Positions 7,697-16,345 are shown, numbered from the stretch's first letter. The stretch: 22,144 nucleotides of DNA from Nautiliaceae bacterium (GCA_027063075.1 JAMOSM010000171.1:1-22144), one strand, 5' to 3'. A program made the numbers and translations. The notes: a model not told the origin generated them from the sequence alone.

Positions 7697-7729
7697 TTTA
7701 TGAATACAAACTAAGTTTGTACTCATAAA
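7697..7729 (-). other. 15-bp-stem hairpin between livJ and the fusion gene
   Basis: TTTATGAATACAAAC (7697-7711) and GTTTGTACTCATAAA (7715-7729) flank a three-base loop. In the minus-strand RNA the single mismatch becomes a G-U pair, so the 15-bp stem is continuous. No T-run follows. It probably protects the 3' end of the livJ message or partly terminates transcription, giving more binding protein than permease. Confidence 0.7.
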
Positions 7730-7731
7730 TA

Positions 7732-7745
7732 CCCTCAAAAGAGGG
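7732..7745 (-). terminator. short GC hairpin after livJ
   Basis: On the minus strand CCCTC, TTTT loop, GAGGG forms a 5-bp GC stem six bases after the livJ stop, followed by TATTT. With the larger hairpin immediately downstream it forms a tandem structure. Partial termination is plausible, since downstream genes have no obvious promoter. Confidence 0.45.
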
Positions 7746-7751
7746 CAAAAA

Positions 7752-8891
7752 TTAAGGTTTTACAAGTTCAACAAATTCTGTTTTTCCATCCACAATTTTT
7801 TCAATAACAGCCGGTTTATTAACAGGGTTTCCTGTTTTAGGGTCAATTGTCAAGTAACCTGTCACAGCTTCAAGATTTTTTGTATGTCTTATAGCGTTAT
7901 TTACACATCTTTTAAACTGAGCTAAATTATTAGAATTAGCATTTGTATCACACTGTTTTACAGCATTATAAATTAAAAGATATCCATCAGCACCTGTTGC
8001 CGCAAATGCACTTGGAAGTCTTCCGTATTTTGCTTTAAAATCTCTAATAAACTGAGCTGAAAGTTTAGTTGGAGCTTTTACCGCGTCAAAGTGGTCTGTA
8101 TACATTACGCCGTTTGCCGCAGGACCTGCAAGTTTTTTAAGTAATCCTGGGTCTGCAATACCATCCCCACCCATTACAGGCGCTTTTACCCCTGCAGCTC
8201 TAAGCTGTCTTAAGAAAAGCCCTTCTTCTGGTGCATAAATTGGAGTATAGATAAATTGAGGGCGAAGTCTTTTAATTTGCGCTACCTGAGCGTTGAAGTC
8301 TTTATCCCCTGTATTGATATAAAGAACTTTTAAAATTTTACCTCCGCCTTTTTTATAAGTGTTCATAAAAGCCTTAGCAAGACCTACAGAATAATCCTGT
8401 TTCATATCAAACACAACAACAGCGTTTTTTAAATTGTGTTTTAAGGCATATTTTGCAGCTACAGTCCCTTGAAAATCGTCTGTAAAACAAGCTCTTGTTA
8501 TATAGTTTGTTCCTTTAGTAACCCTTGGGTTTGTTGCAATTTGTGTAACTGTTGGAGTTTTACTCTGGTCTGCAAATCTTTTTACTGCAAGAGCCATACT
8601 TGATGCAAGAGGCCCCTCAACAGCCACAACATTGTCACCGCTTACAAGTCTTTTGTATCCATTTACAGTCTGAACTTTGTCAAACTGATTATCAACAATC
8701 ACTAATTTAATAGTATCCCCGTTTGGAAGTTTGTTATATTTTTCGTGTATGAGCTTAATACCATCAAGTGTTTTTTGACCAAATGCCGCAATAGGTCCTG
8801 TTAAAGGCTGTAAAATACCTACTTTAATCTCTTTTGCCATAAGAGTACTTGCCACAATAGCGCTAAGCCCTAAAAGAGCTAACTTTTTCAT
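7752..8891 (-). CDS. livJ: periplasmic substrate-binding protein, LivJ/LivK type
   Basis: This is the type I periplasmic binding protein (Peripla_BP_6 family) of the LivHM-type importer. I start it at ATG 8891 because AAGGAG precedes it and a clean signal peptide follows (MKKLALLGLSAIVASTLMA, cleavage probably after Ala19); a longer frame to 8921 has no such support. It has 379 residues before cleavage. Family marks are ILQPLTGPIAAFG (26-38) and the VEGPLASSMALAV region. Two mature cysteines flanking a short segment near residue 330 (QCDTNANSNNLAQFKRC) could form a disulfide. It is first in the operon, separated from the permease genes by two hairpins. The ligand could be a branched-chain amino acid or another small amide or acid of this family. 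Confidence 0.92.
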   Translation of the reverse strand: MKKLALLGLSAIVASTLMAKEIKVGILQPLTGPIAAFGQKTLDGIKLIHEKYNKLPNGDTIKLVIVDNQFDKVQTVNGYKRLVSGDNVVAVEGPLASSMALAVKRFADQSKTPTVTQIATNPRVTKGTNYITRACFTDDFQGTVAAKYALKHNLKNAVVVFDMKQDYSVGLAKAFMNTYKKGGGKILKVLYINTGDKDFNAQVAQIKRLRPQFIYTPIYAPEEGLFLRQLRAAGVKAPVMGGDGIADPGLLKKLAGPAANGVMYTDHFDAVKAPTKLSAQFIRDFKAKYGRLPSAFAATGADGYLLIYNAVKQCDTNANSNNLAQFKRCVNNAIRHTKNLEAVTGYLTIDPKTGNPVNKPAVIEKIVDGKTEFVELVKP

Positions 8892-8925
8892 TAATTCTCC
8901 TTTTATGTTAAAATTATCCAATTAA

Positions 8926-8931
8926 TATTAT
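8926..8931 (+). promoter_or_regulatory. serS: possible serS -10 element
   Basis: TATTAT lies 26 bases before the serS ATG in the 65-base divergent gap and overlaps the livJ promoter on the other strand. No -35 box is clear. The two promoters probably compete for polymerase. Confidence 0.4.
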
Positions 8932-8935
8932 AACA
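8927..8935 (-). promoter_or_regulatory. extended -10 promoter of the livJ operon
   Basis: The minus strand reads TGTTATAAT, a perfect extended -10, giving a transcription start near 8920 and a leader of about 30 bases before the livJ ATG. No riboswitch fits in so short a leader. Confidence 0.62.
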
Positions 8936-8956
8936 AATCATACAAAAAGGAAACAT

Positions 8957-10207
8957 ATGATTGACTTAAAACTCCTTGAAAATAATTTCGACGAAACTGC
9001 AAAAAAATTAACACTAAAAGGAGTGGATAAAGCTCTTTTAGAAGAAATAAAAAAACTTTTTGAGAATAAAAAAGAGCTAAAAAAAGAGATTGAAAACCTG
9101 CAGGCAAAAAGAAATACACTCTCAAAACAGATAGGTATCTTAATGAAAGAAGGTAAAAAAGATGAAGCAGAAAAGATAAAACAGGAAGTATCCGATATTA
9201 AAAAAGAGATTGAAACACTAAATGCCAAATTAAAAGAAATAGATGAAAAACTAACTCAAAAGGCTCTTATTATTCCAAATATTCCTGATGAGGACGTACC
9301 TGTTGGAAAAGATGAAAACGATAATGTTGAAATTAAAAGAGTAGGAGAAATTCCTGAATTTGATTTTGAAATAAAACCTCACGACGAACTTGGAGAAAAA
9401 CTCGGCTGGCTTGATTTTAAAAGGGGTGTAAAACTTGCAAAAAGCCGATTTACCGTTATGAAAAAAGATGCCGCAAGACTTGAGAGGGCTTTAATTAACT
9501 TCTTTTTAGACCATAATAAAGAGTACGGTTTTGAAGAAGTGTGGGTGCCTTTGATGGTAAATGAAGAAACAATGACAGGAACCGGCCAACTCCCAAAATT
9601 TAAAGAGGACCTTTTCAAAATAGAAAATGAAAATTTATATTTAATCCCGACAGCCGAAGTGCCTTTAACAAACCTTTTTAGGGATGAAATAATTCAGGAT
9701 TTAGAAAAGCCTATAAAACTCACAGCCTATACACCTTGCTTTAGAAAAGAAGCCGGAAGCTATGGAAAAGACACAAAAGGAATTATCCGTCAGCACCAGT
9801 TTGACAAAGTTGAGCTTGTGGCAATTACACGACCTGAAGAGAGCGATAAGATGCTTGAAGAAATGGTTGAGTGTGCAAGCAGTGCACTTGAAAAACTAGG
9901 GCTTCCATACAGACAGGTAATGCTTTGTACGGGAGATTTAGGGTTTAGCGCCGCAAAAACAATAGACCTTGAAGTATGGATTCCAAGCCAAAAAAAATAC
10001 AGGGAAATAAGCTCAGTTTCAAATACACGTGATTTTCAGGCAAGAAGAGCAAAAATAAGATTTAAAGACGGCAAAAAAAACCGCCTTGTACATACACTCA
10101 ATGGCAGCTCTTTAGCTGTTGGAAGAACCCTTGTTGCAATTATGGAAAACTATCAGACAAAAAAAGGAAATATAAAAATCCCGGATGTGCTTAGAAAATA
10201 TCTATAA
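8957..10207 (+). CDS. serS: seryl-tRNA synthetase
   Basis: SerRS charges tRNA-Ser (and tRNA-Sec, if present) with serine. The 416-residue protein is full length. Residues about 25-100 are the charged antiparallel coiled coil that grips the long variable arm of the tRNA. The class II core follows, with the serine-binding TAE (232-234), motif 2 (FRKEAGSYG, 262-270, continuing to RQHQFDKVE) and motif 3 ([19 protein letters not shown], 382-400). The ATG at 8957 has AAAAAGGAA upstream. The next gene begins 8 bases after the stop with its ribosome site overlapping the stop codon, so the two are cotranscribed. Confidence 0.98.
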   Translation: MIDLKLLENNFDETAKKLTLKGVDKALLEEIKKLFENKKELKKEIENLQAKRNTLSKQIGILMKEGKKDEAEKIKQEVSDIKKEIETLNAKLKEIDEKLTQKALIIPNIPDEDVPVGKDENDNVEIKRVGEIPEFDFEIKPHDELGEKLGWLDFKRGVKLAKSRFTVMKKDAARLERALINFFLDHNKEYGFEEVWVPLMVNEETMTGTGQLPKFKEDLFKIENENLYLIPTAEVPLTNLFRDEIIQDLEKPIKLTAYTPCFRKEAGSYGKDTKGIIRQHQFDKVELVAITRPEESDKMLEEMVECASSALEKLGLPYRQVMLCTGDLGFSAAKTIDLEVWIPSQKKYREISSVSNTRDFQARRAKIRFKDGKKNRLVHTLNGSSLAVGRTLVAIMENYQTKKGNIKIPDVLRKYL

Positions 10208-10215
10208 GGAAATAA

Positions 10216-12387
10216 GTGGCTGAAGAAAATGTTATAGTTATAGAAGAGGAAAAAGAAAAAAATAAAAAAAAATTTCCTCTTTTAATAATTGTTTTACTTC
10301 TTTTAGTTTTGATAATGCTTTTGATACTGCTTGGAATAGTGGTAATTAAAAAGAAAAATGAGAAAAAAAAAGATGTAAATATAGAAAAACTTGTAAAAAA
10401 ACTTGAGAAAAAAAACATCCCTTTAGATGAATTAAATATTCTTATTAAAAAAGCAACAATTCTTTACAAAACGGGACAAAAAGAAAAAGCCTTATCAATT
10501 CTTCAAAAAATTTCGGAATTTTCAAAAGCACTGTCTTATTATAACCTTGGGGTTATTAAAATAAAAGAAAAAGATTATAAAACTGCACTTGAATATTTTA
10601 AAAAAGCAATTAAAAATCAGGAAAACAGAACAATAAGCGCAATAAACGCGACTTTTTGTACGCTAAAACTAAAAAACTATAAACTTTTTGATTATTATAG
10701 AAACTTAGCCTATACGTTTTTGCCAGAAATTGCAAAAAATAAAAATTATCCCTACTATTATGCACTTGTAATGTATTACCTTGGATATGAATATGAAACT
10801 ATACCTGCGCTTAAAACAAAAACAGCCTATGCAGAGGAATCAAAACAGATGATAGGACACATTTATGATTACTATAACGACGCAGAAAATGCTTCTTTTT
10901 ATTTAAAAGACCCTCTTTTAAAGGGTCTAAATTATGCGAAAATGGGCGAATTTTCTCAGGCCAAAAATTACCTTTCAAAAACAGACTCTAAAATAGGTGA
11001 ATTTGCTTTAGCTTTAGTTGATTTAAAATTATCTTTTTTTAAAGAAGCTGCAAAAATTTTAAAAAAATATAAAGACCAAAATTTATATCCTATAAATGTA
11101 TTTTTAAAAAAATCCCTTTTTGACATAAAAGAAGCCCAAAAAGAATTTAAAAAAAATTTTTTAAAAGACAAAAAAGATTTTTATGACTTATTTTTTTACT
11201 TTGCCCCTTATAAAGTTTATAATATAAAACAGACAATAAATTATCTTAAAAAAGGAATAGCGGGAATTCCTATAGGAAGTATCGAACAAGCCCAAAAATT
11301 TTTACAAAAATCTGCAACTTATTCAAATATGAATTTAAAAATATCAAACGCAATCAAATTAGCCCTAAACGGTCATATCTATCTTGCAAACAAAGAGTTT
11401 TTAAAACTTTTAAAAAACCATAATACTTATATACTCCATTACAACACAGCGGTAACATTTGCCCAGATGGGAGATTATTATAATGCATATAAACATTTTT
11501 TAAGGGCTTTTCACTTAAATCCTTATGATTTAAAAACAGGAATACTCGCTCTTTATGCAGCAGATAAATCAAATATTTCAAATAAGCATTTAATAGCTTT
11601 GATAAAAGAGGGGTTTAACGACAAAACTATTTTAGAAGATGCAATGCTTAGCATTTATTTAAACAACAGGGTAAAAATGGTGGCTTTTTTACAAAAAAAA
11701 GAAAAAAACTCTCCTTTTTGGATTTTAACAAAACTTACTATAAAAGCACTTTACAACAAAGATTATTCATTTGAAGCTTTAAATTTAAAAAACATTTTTG
11801 AAAAGGATTTAATTGCAAATCTTTTATATTTTTATGCAGATAATAAAGACCTTCCTATAAAAAAGCTGGCTCAAAATTATCAGAGTTTTTATTTTAACAT
11901 TATTCACAACACTAATTTAAACGACTTTTTTTACGGAGCAAAAATAGCAAAAGAATGGTTTTTCGAATTTGCAAAAATTTCAGGACTTATGTATAGAGTA
12001 AGGCTTCTTTTAATAAAAAAAGCACAGGCTGAAACGTTTGACATTATTCCTGTACTTGAGAGACTTGCATACGCAAACCTTTATACAAAACATTTTGAAG
12101 AAGCTTATACAATATACAATGATTTAATAAACAACAAAAATATTAAAGACCCAAAAACATTCTATCATGCAGCAGTTGCGGCAATAGGGGCAAACCATCA
12201 CGCAAACGCGGTGGCTCTAATGGAAATTGCAAAACTTAAAAACCCCCATTTCCTTGAAGCCAGATACGGACTTGGACTTTTATGGCAAGAAAGCGGCAAT
12301 TTAAATGCGGCAAGCATTCAGTATGCTAAAATAAGTAACGGATTTAAAAGTAAATTTTTTGATTTTAATATAAAACCCAAAAATTAA
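10216..12387 (+). CDS. large single-pass membrane protein with TPR-like repeats
   Basis: The function is unknown. The 723-residue protein has an acidic/lysine-rich tail (1-20), one strong membrane helix (about 21-45) and a long helical region with degenerate tetratricopeptide repeats. The clearest are at about 83-135 (KDYKTALEYFKKAIKNQ), 405-440 (GDYYNAYKHFLRAFHLNP) and 620-710. Such repeats usually hold protein partners. Positive charges flank the helix on both sides, so orientation is uncertain. The start is GTG at 10216, preceded by AAGGA that overlaps the serS stop codon. From memory, a large TPR/membrane protein also follows serS in Campylobacter and Helicobacter, which suggests a conserved but unstudied gene pair. 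Codon use is extremely AT-rich with many lysines, like its neighbours. Confidence 0.85.
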   Translation: MAEENVIVIEEEKEKNKKKFPLLIIVLLLLVLIMLLILLGIVVIKKKNEKKKDVNIEKLVKKLEKKNIPLDELNILIKKATILYKTGQKEKALSILQKISEFSKALSYYNLGVIKIKEKDYKTALEYFKKAIKNQENRTISAINATFCTLKLKNYKLFDYYRNLAYTFLPEIAKNKNYPYYYALVMYYLGYEYETIPALKTKTAYAEESKQMIGHIYDYYNDAENASFYLKDPLLKGLNYAKMGEFSQAKNYLSKTDSKIGEFALALVDLKLSFFKEAAKILKKYKDQNLYPINVFLKKSLFDIKEAQKEFKKNFLKDKKDFYDLFFYFAPYKVYNIKQTINYLKKGIAGIPIGSIEQAQKFLQKSATYSNMNLKISNAIKLALNGHIYLANKEFLKLLKNHNTYILHYNTAVTFAQMGDYYNAYKHFLRAFHLNPYDLKTGILALYAADKSNISNKHLIALIKEGFNDKTILEDAMLSIYLNNRVKMVAFLQKKEKNSPFWILTKLTIKALYNKDYSFEALNLKNIFEKDLIANLLYFYADNKDLPIKKLAQNYQSFYFNIIHNTNLNDFFYGAKIAKEWFFEFAKISGLMYRVRLLLIKKAQAETFDIIPVLERLAYANLYTKHFEEAYTIYNDLINNKNIKDPKTFYHAAVAAIGANHHANAVALMEIAKLKNPHFLEARYGLGLLWQESGNLNAASIQYAKISNGFKSKFFDFNIKPKN

Positions 12388-12437
12388 CCGTCACTTAACC
12401 CTTTTTAAAGATAATTAAATAAAAAAAAGGATTGATG

Positions 12438-13160
12438 ATGAAATTTTCATCAAATGATTTTAAAGTAAATGCAAATGAAATGCACCACACATATGAAGAA
12501 AATGCAATAACAAACATAAATGAATTTGTAAAAAGGACTTATCAGCTTCTTGCAGGAAGCCTTATAGCAGGAGCGGTTGGAGCTTATGTTGGAATGGGGT
12601 TTGTAGGCAGTATGATAAATCCTGCTACAGGCGGGCTTACATTTACATACTGGGGAGCTGTAATACTTGAATTTATTCTACTTTTTGGACTTTTTGCGGC
12701 AAAAAACAAAACTCCTCTTAATCTGGTATTACTGTTTGCATTTACATTTATGACAGGATTCACCCTTGCACCTACACTTGCCGTGTTTATAGCAAAAAAT
12801 ATGGGATATGTAATTGCAGAAGCCTTTGGACTCACAGCAGTTGCGTTTATTGCCCTTACAATTTTTGCAATGAATACAAAAAGAGATTTTACAACAATGG
12901 GCAAAATGCTTTTTATTGCTTTAATTATTATGATAATAGCGGGAATTGCAAATATTTTCCTTCACTTACCGATACTTCAGTTAGCAATTGCAAGTGTTGG
13001 GGCTGTTGTATTTAGTTTGTTTATTTTATATGATACTCAAAACATTATAAGAGGAAACGTAAGCAGTGAAATTGAAGCGGCAGTTAGCCTCTATCTTGAC
13101 TTTTTAAACCTATTTATTTCACTTTTACAGATTCTTGGCTTTTTAAACAATGAAGAATAG
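12438..13160 (+). CDS. Bax inhibitor-1 family (YccA/YbhL-like) membrane protein
   Basis: This is an inner-membrane protein of the BI-1/UPF0005 family, whose members are thought to act as proton-sensitive ion or calcium leak channels or as modulators of membrane proteases. It has 240 residues with about seven membrane helices after a polar N terminus. The family mark is the C-terminal segment LFILYDTQNIIRG, with the conserved aspartate, followed by SLYLDFLNLFISLLQILG. The start is uncertain: TTG ATG ATG occurs at 12432-12440. I choose the ATG at 12438, 7 bases after AAAAGG. The gap upstream has a possible -10 (GATAAT, 12410-12415). The stop overlaps the next gene by 11 bases. Confidence 0.9.
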   Translation: MKFSSNDFKVNANEMHHTYEENAITNINEFVKRTYQLLAGSLIAGAVGAYVGMGFVGSMINPATGGLTFTYWGAVILEFILLFGLFAAKNKTPLNLVLLFAFTFMTGFTLAPTLAVFIAKNMGYVIAEAFGLTAVAFIALTIFAMNTKRDFTTMGKMLFIALIIMIIAGIANIFLHLPILQLAIASVGAVVFSLFILYDTQNIIRGNVSSEIEAAVSLYLDFLNLFISLLQILGFLNNEE

Positions 13161-13539
13161 TATTCCTTTTAGAACAATTGATGCAAATTTAAACAGATTT
13201 AAAGAGGGAATTAGAGTAGTAGAAGATATCCTAAGATACGAATTCTCTTCCCCTCTTGCTAAAACCTTAAAAGAAATAAGGCACATAAAAGTGCCAGATT
13301 ATGAAGAAATAATATCATTTAGAGATGCAAACAACGATATTTTAAAAAAATCCACCTCTTCAGAATTAAACAGAACCTCGATAAAAGATTTAATAATTTC
13401 AAATTTAAAAAGAGCTCAAGAAAGTGCAAGGGTTTTAGAAGAGATTTATAAATTAATAGATAAAAAAACATCTGAAGAATTCAAAAAAAGGCGTTATCAG
13501 CTTTACACCTTAGAAAAAGAGATAATATCTGCTATTTAA
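13150..13539 (+). CDS. thiD2: stand-alone ThiD2-like protein (HMP-phosphate kinase family)
   Basis: The 129-residue soluble protein matches the domain found as an N-terminal extension of thiamine phosphate synthase in some phyla (ThiD2 family), reported to phosphorylate HMP-phosphate to HMP-pyrophosphate for thiamine synthesis. Diagnostic stretches are RTIDANLNRFKEGIRVVEDI (8-27), KEIRH (41-45) and NLKRAQESARVLEEI (85-99). The first and last resemble each other (NLxRxxExxRVxE), pointing to an internal duplication in a helical bundle. There is no ThiE domain here, so the protein is free-standing. Its ATG lies inside the end of the BI-1 gene (11-base overlap), so translation is probably coupled. 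The family call is from remembered motifs. Confidence 0.66.
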   Translation: MKNSIPFRTIDANLNRFKEGIRVVEDILRYEFSSPLAKTLKEIRHIKVPDYEEIISFRDANNDILKKSTSSELNRTSIKDLIISNLKRAQESARVLEEIYKLIDKKTSEEFKKRRYQLYTLEKEIISAI

Positions 13540-13549
13540 AGGCTTTATA

Positions 13550-15244
13550 TTGTATTCTTTCAAAAAGCTTTTAAAAGAGATTAAAAAATACAAAAAAGAG
13601 TTTATTTTAGCTCAAATTATAGCAATAATAGCAACTATCATCTCAATTCCTATTCCTATGCTTATGCCTCTTTTAATTGATGAGGTCTTACTTAAAAAAC
13701 CGGGACTCTGGACTGAGAGTATAAGTAAAATTTTTGGAGAATGCAGTGCTTTTTGTTATGTAATCATTACTCTTATTGTAGTTATTTTCTTAAGAAGTGC
13801 ATTTGTTTTTCTTAACACACTTCAAACTTACTTCTTTGAAAAAATAACAAAAGATGTTACCTATAAAATCAGAATAAGAGTATTAAACCACCTAAAACAC
13901 CTCTCAATAAACGAATATGAAAACTTAAAAACAGGAGATATAGCAAGCAGGCTTATTAGCGATGTAAACACGGTTGAAGAGTTTTTAATAAAATCGGTTT
14001 CAAAATTTTTAATTTCTTTTTTAACATTAATAGGAGTAGCTGTTGTTTTAATTTTAATTAACTGGAAACTTGGACTTTTTATTCTGATGTTAAATCCTTT
14101 TGTAGTAATTTTATCTGGAAAAATCGCAAGAAAAGTAAAAAATTACAAAAAAGAACAAAACAAAACCATAAGTATTTTTCAAGAAGCCTTAATAGAAACA
14201 CTTGAGCTGTTTGAGCAAATTAAAGCTTATAATAAAGAAAACTTTTTCTTTAAACGTCTTTTTGAATTAGCAAAAAAACTTAAAGAAAAATCGTTTAATT
14301 TCAGCTATAAATCAGAAACCCTAAACAAAATCAGCTTTTTAATTTTTTTAATAGGTTTTGAAATATTCAGAGCAGCAGGAATTTTAGCAGTTGCGTATGA
14401 TAACCTATCAATAGGACTTATGCTTGCAGTTTATGGATACCTTTGGTTTATGATGACACCTATTCAGGAAATAATCTCAATCCAGTATGCATATTTTGGG
14501 GCAAAAGCTGCGCTTGAGAGAATAAATGAAACTCTCTCTTTACAAAAAGAACCTATTTTTCCTCACAAAAAAGAACCCTTTAAAGACTTAGTAACTATTG
14601 ACATAAAAAACATCTCTTTTAAATATAAAAGCAGTGAGTGGATTTTAAAAGAAGCCTCAGGGAAATTTGAACCTAAAAAAATTACAGCCCTTATTGGTGC
14701 AAGTGGTGGAGGAAAAACAACTCTTGCAAAAATAATAGCAGGATTTTTTATACCAAATAAAGGGGATGTTTTATATAATCAAATAAGCTACAAAGAAATA
14801 GGTCTTGATAAAATAAGAGCAAATGTTAGTTTAATCTTACAAGAAACAAGGCTTTTTAGCGACACTTTAAGATTTAATTTAACTCTTGGCAAAAACTTTG
14901 ATGAAAAAGAGATATGGGAAGCCCTGAAACTTGCAGAACTTGAAGAAGTTGTACAAAAATGGCCAAAAAAACTTGATACGTATGTGGGTAAAAACGGAGT
15001 AAAACTAAGTGGAGGACAGAAACAAAGAGTGGCAATTGCAAGAGCACTTCTTCATAAACCAAAAATAGTAATTTTAGATGAATCAACCTCAGCTCTTGAT
15101 ATCGAAACTGAAGATAAAGTATTTAAAAACATAGAGCCTTTTTTAAAATCGAGAACCTCAATAATAATAGCCCACAGGGCTGAAACTATAGCAAAAGCCG
15201 ATGAAATTTATATGATAAAAAACAAATCTCTAATCAAGCTCTAA
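13550..15244 (+). CDS. MsbA-like ABC exporter, fused membrane and ATPase domains
   Basis: This is a half-transporter expected to work as a homodimer in the inner membrane, exporting or flipping a lipid or hydrophobic compound; the substrate is not certain. In 564 residues, about six membrane helices (18-45, 68-90, two within 152-190, 262-281, 286-305) precede an ATPase with Walker A GASGGGKTT (383-391), Q-loop Gln431, signature LSGGQ (486-490), Walker B IVILDE (506-511) and switch His542. All catalytic residues are present. The start is TTG at 13550, 7 bases after AAAGG, which overlaps the ThiD2-like stop; no ATG is well placed. It is the third gene of the unit. Its 3' end overlaps the opposite-strand RNA ligase gene by 15 bases. 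It could be the lipid A flippase, but no lipid genes lie beside it. Confidence 0.88.
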   Translation: MYSFKKLLKEIKKYKKEFILAQIIAIIATIISIPIPMLMPLLIDEVLLKKPGLWTESISKIFGECSAFCYVIITLIVVIFLRSAFVFLNTLQTYFFEKITKDVTYKIRIRVLNHLKHLSINEYENLKTGDIASRLISDVNTVEEFLIKSVSKFLISFLTLIGVAVVLILINWKLGLFILMLNPFVVILSGKIARKVKNYKKEQNKTISIFQEALIETLELFEQIKAYNKENFFFKRLFELAKKLKEKSFNFSYKSETLNKISFLIFLIGFEIFRAAGILAVAYDNLSIGLMLAVYGYLWFMMTPIQEIISIQYAYFGAKAALERINETLSLQKEPIFPHKKEPFKDLVTIDIKNISFKYKSSEWILKEASGKFEPKKITALIGASGGGKTTLAKIIAGFFIPNKGDVLYNQISYKEIGLDKIRANVSLILQETRLFSDTLRFNLTLGKNFDEKEIWEALKLAELEEVVQKWPKKLDTYVGKNGVKLSGGQKQRVAIARALLHKPKIVILDESTSALDIETEDKVFKNIEPFLKSRTSIIIAHRAETIAKADEIYMIKNKSLIKL

Positions 15245-16306
15245 AAATTTTTTTGCTCCTTTTAATCTTGCAGTGTGTTTTTTTATCCAAGGGTCAAACT
15301 CTTCAATTCCTCTATTTTTACAGAGCGCAAAAAGCTCATAATACGGATGGTTTGAATATCTTTTTTTAAACTCTTTTTTTGAAAGCTTTAATACTTTTTT
15401 TGCTTCTTTTTTTAGCGCATTGTATTTTTTTAAAAATCTTGTTTTTGTATCACTAAAATATTCATACTTCTCACTCTTTTTATTTAAGACACTTTCATAT
15501 TCATAATCTTTTTTCTCTAAAATTGCCTGAATAATATCGTGAGGCTGTATTTTTGCAAGTAACTTATGAAGTTTTAAATACTCCTTAGTTTTTACCTTAA
15601 CAAACTTCATTCCCTCAAATATCAAAACCCACCCTTCTTTGTCTTTTTCCCTTTCAGCAAGTTTTAAAAATTCATTCAAATTTTTTACATCATAATTTTT
15701 TGGAGTCTTTACGTTGTATTTTTTTGCTTCCTTTTCAAAATCAAGTTCATATTCACCTGTGTTTAAATCTCTAACCTGAATCAAAATAAGCTCTTCATTT
15801 TTATAATTCATTACAACCTGAGTTTTAGGAGATACAAACTCGAAAATAGGAATTTTATTTTCTTTAAATTTTTTTAGAATATAATCTTTAACAGAAGAAT
15901 TTTTTAGCATTATCTCATTTGCTCTTTTTGCCTGATAAGTATCAAACGAAAGCTTTGTTTTTAAATATATTTTTCTTTCAATTAGAACGGGCTGAACCAA
16001 ACTACCGTCAATTTTTTCACTCGCTTTTATTATCTTTTTATCTTTTAAATCCTCTTCCATCCATCCAGGAGCTTGATTAAGCTCAAAAAACTTGTGAAGA
16101 GCTAAAAACCTGTTATTTTCAACAAAAGTAAGTCCTCTAAGCTCATAAGAGCCTTTTTCTTTAAATTTTTCAAACTCTTCAAATTTAGCCTGTTTATAAT
16201 GATAAATCGAAATATTTTTATCTAAAAAACTATCATCTTTTCTAAAAAACTGCTTTGAGTTATTTACTATAAAATCTGCATCTTCTTTACTTGGCAAAAT
16301 AAACAT
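15230..16306 (-). CDS. T4 Rnl1-type RNA ligase
   Basis: This is an ATP-dependent RNA ligase of the T4 RNA ligase 1 family, which joins 5'-phosphate and 3'-hydroxyl ends through enzyme-AMP and RNA-AMP intermediates and acts in tRNA repair in phage T4. At 358 residues it is close to T4 Rnl1 in length (374). All key sites are seen at comparable positions: Arg57 (LRGLTF), Lys72-Phe73, the nucleotidyl lysine Lys98 in KIDGSL (98-103), Lys118, Glu156 (IFEFVSP), Glu224-Gly225 (EGWVL) and Lys237/Lys239 (VKVKT). Residues about 245-358 are lysine-rich and helical, where the tRNA-specificity domain lies in T4 Rnl1. No polynucleotide kinase or phage gene is adjacent. It has its own promoter and converges on the ABC exporter gene. 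Composition matches the neighbours, so there is no sign of recent phage origin. Confidence 0.88.
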   Translation of the reverse strand: MFILPSKEDADFIVNNSKQFFRKDDSFLDKNISIYHYKQAKFEEFEKFKEKGSYELRGLTFVENNRFLALHKFFELNQAPGWMEEDLKDKKIIKASEKIDGSLVQPVLIERKIYLKTKLSFDTYQAKRANEIMLKNSSVKDYILKKFKENKIPIFEFVSPKTQVVMNYKNEELILIQVRDLNTGEYELDFEKEAKKYNVKTPKNYDVKNLNEFLKLAEREKDKEGWVLIFEGMKFVKVKTKEYLKLHKLLAKIQPHDIIQAILEKKDYEYESVLNKKSEKYEYFSDTKTRFLKKYNALKKEAKKVLKLSKKEFKKRYSNHPYYELFALCKNRGIEEFDPWIKKHTARLKGAKKFLELD

Positions 16307-16336
16307 AAATCAAGACCTTTAACTTTTTTTAGTGGG

Positions 16337-16345
16337 ATTATAGCA
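16337..16345 (-). promoter_or_regulatory. extended -10 promoter of the RNA ligase gene
   Basis: The minus strand reads TGCTATAAT, a perfect extended -10, about 31 bases before the ligase ATG. The 153-base divergent gap (16307-16459) also holds the ilvD promoter at its other end. Confidence 0.62.

Noticed and set aside
8928..9228. Minus-strand open frames opposite the start of serS
   Set aside because: They are serine/phenylalanine-rich mirror frames of the lysine/glutamate-rich SerRS coiled coil.
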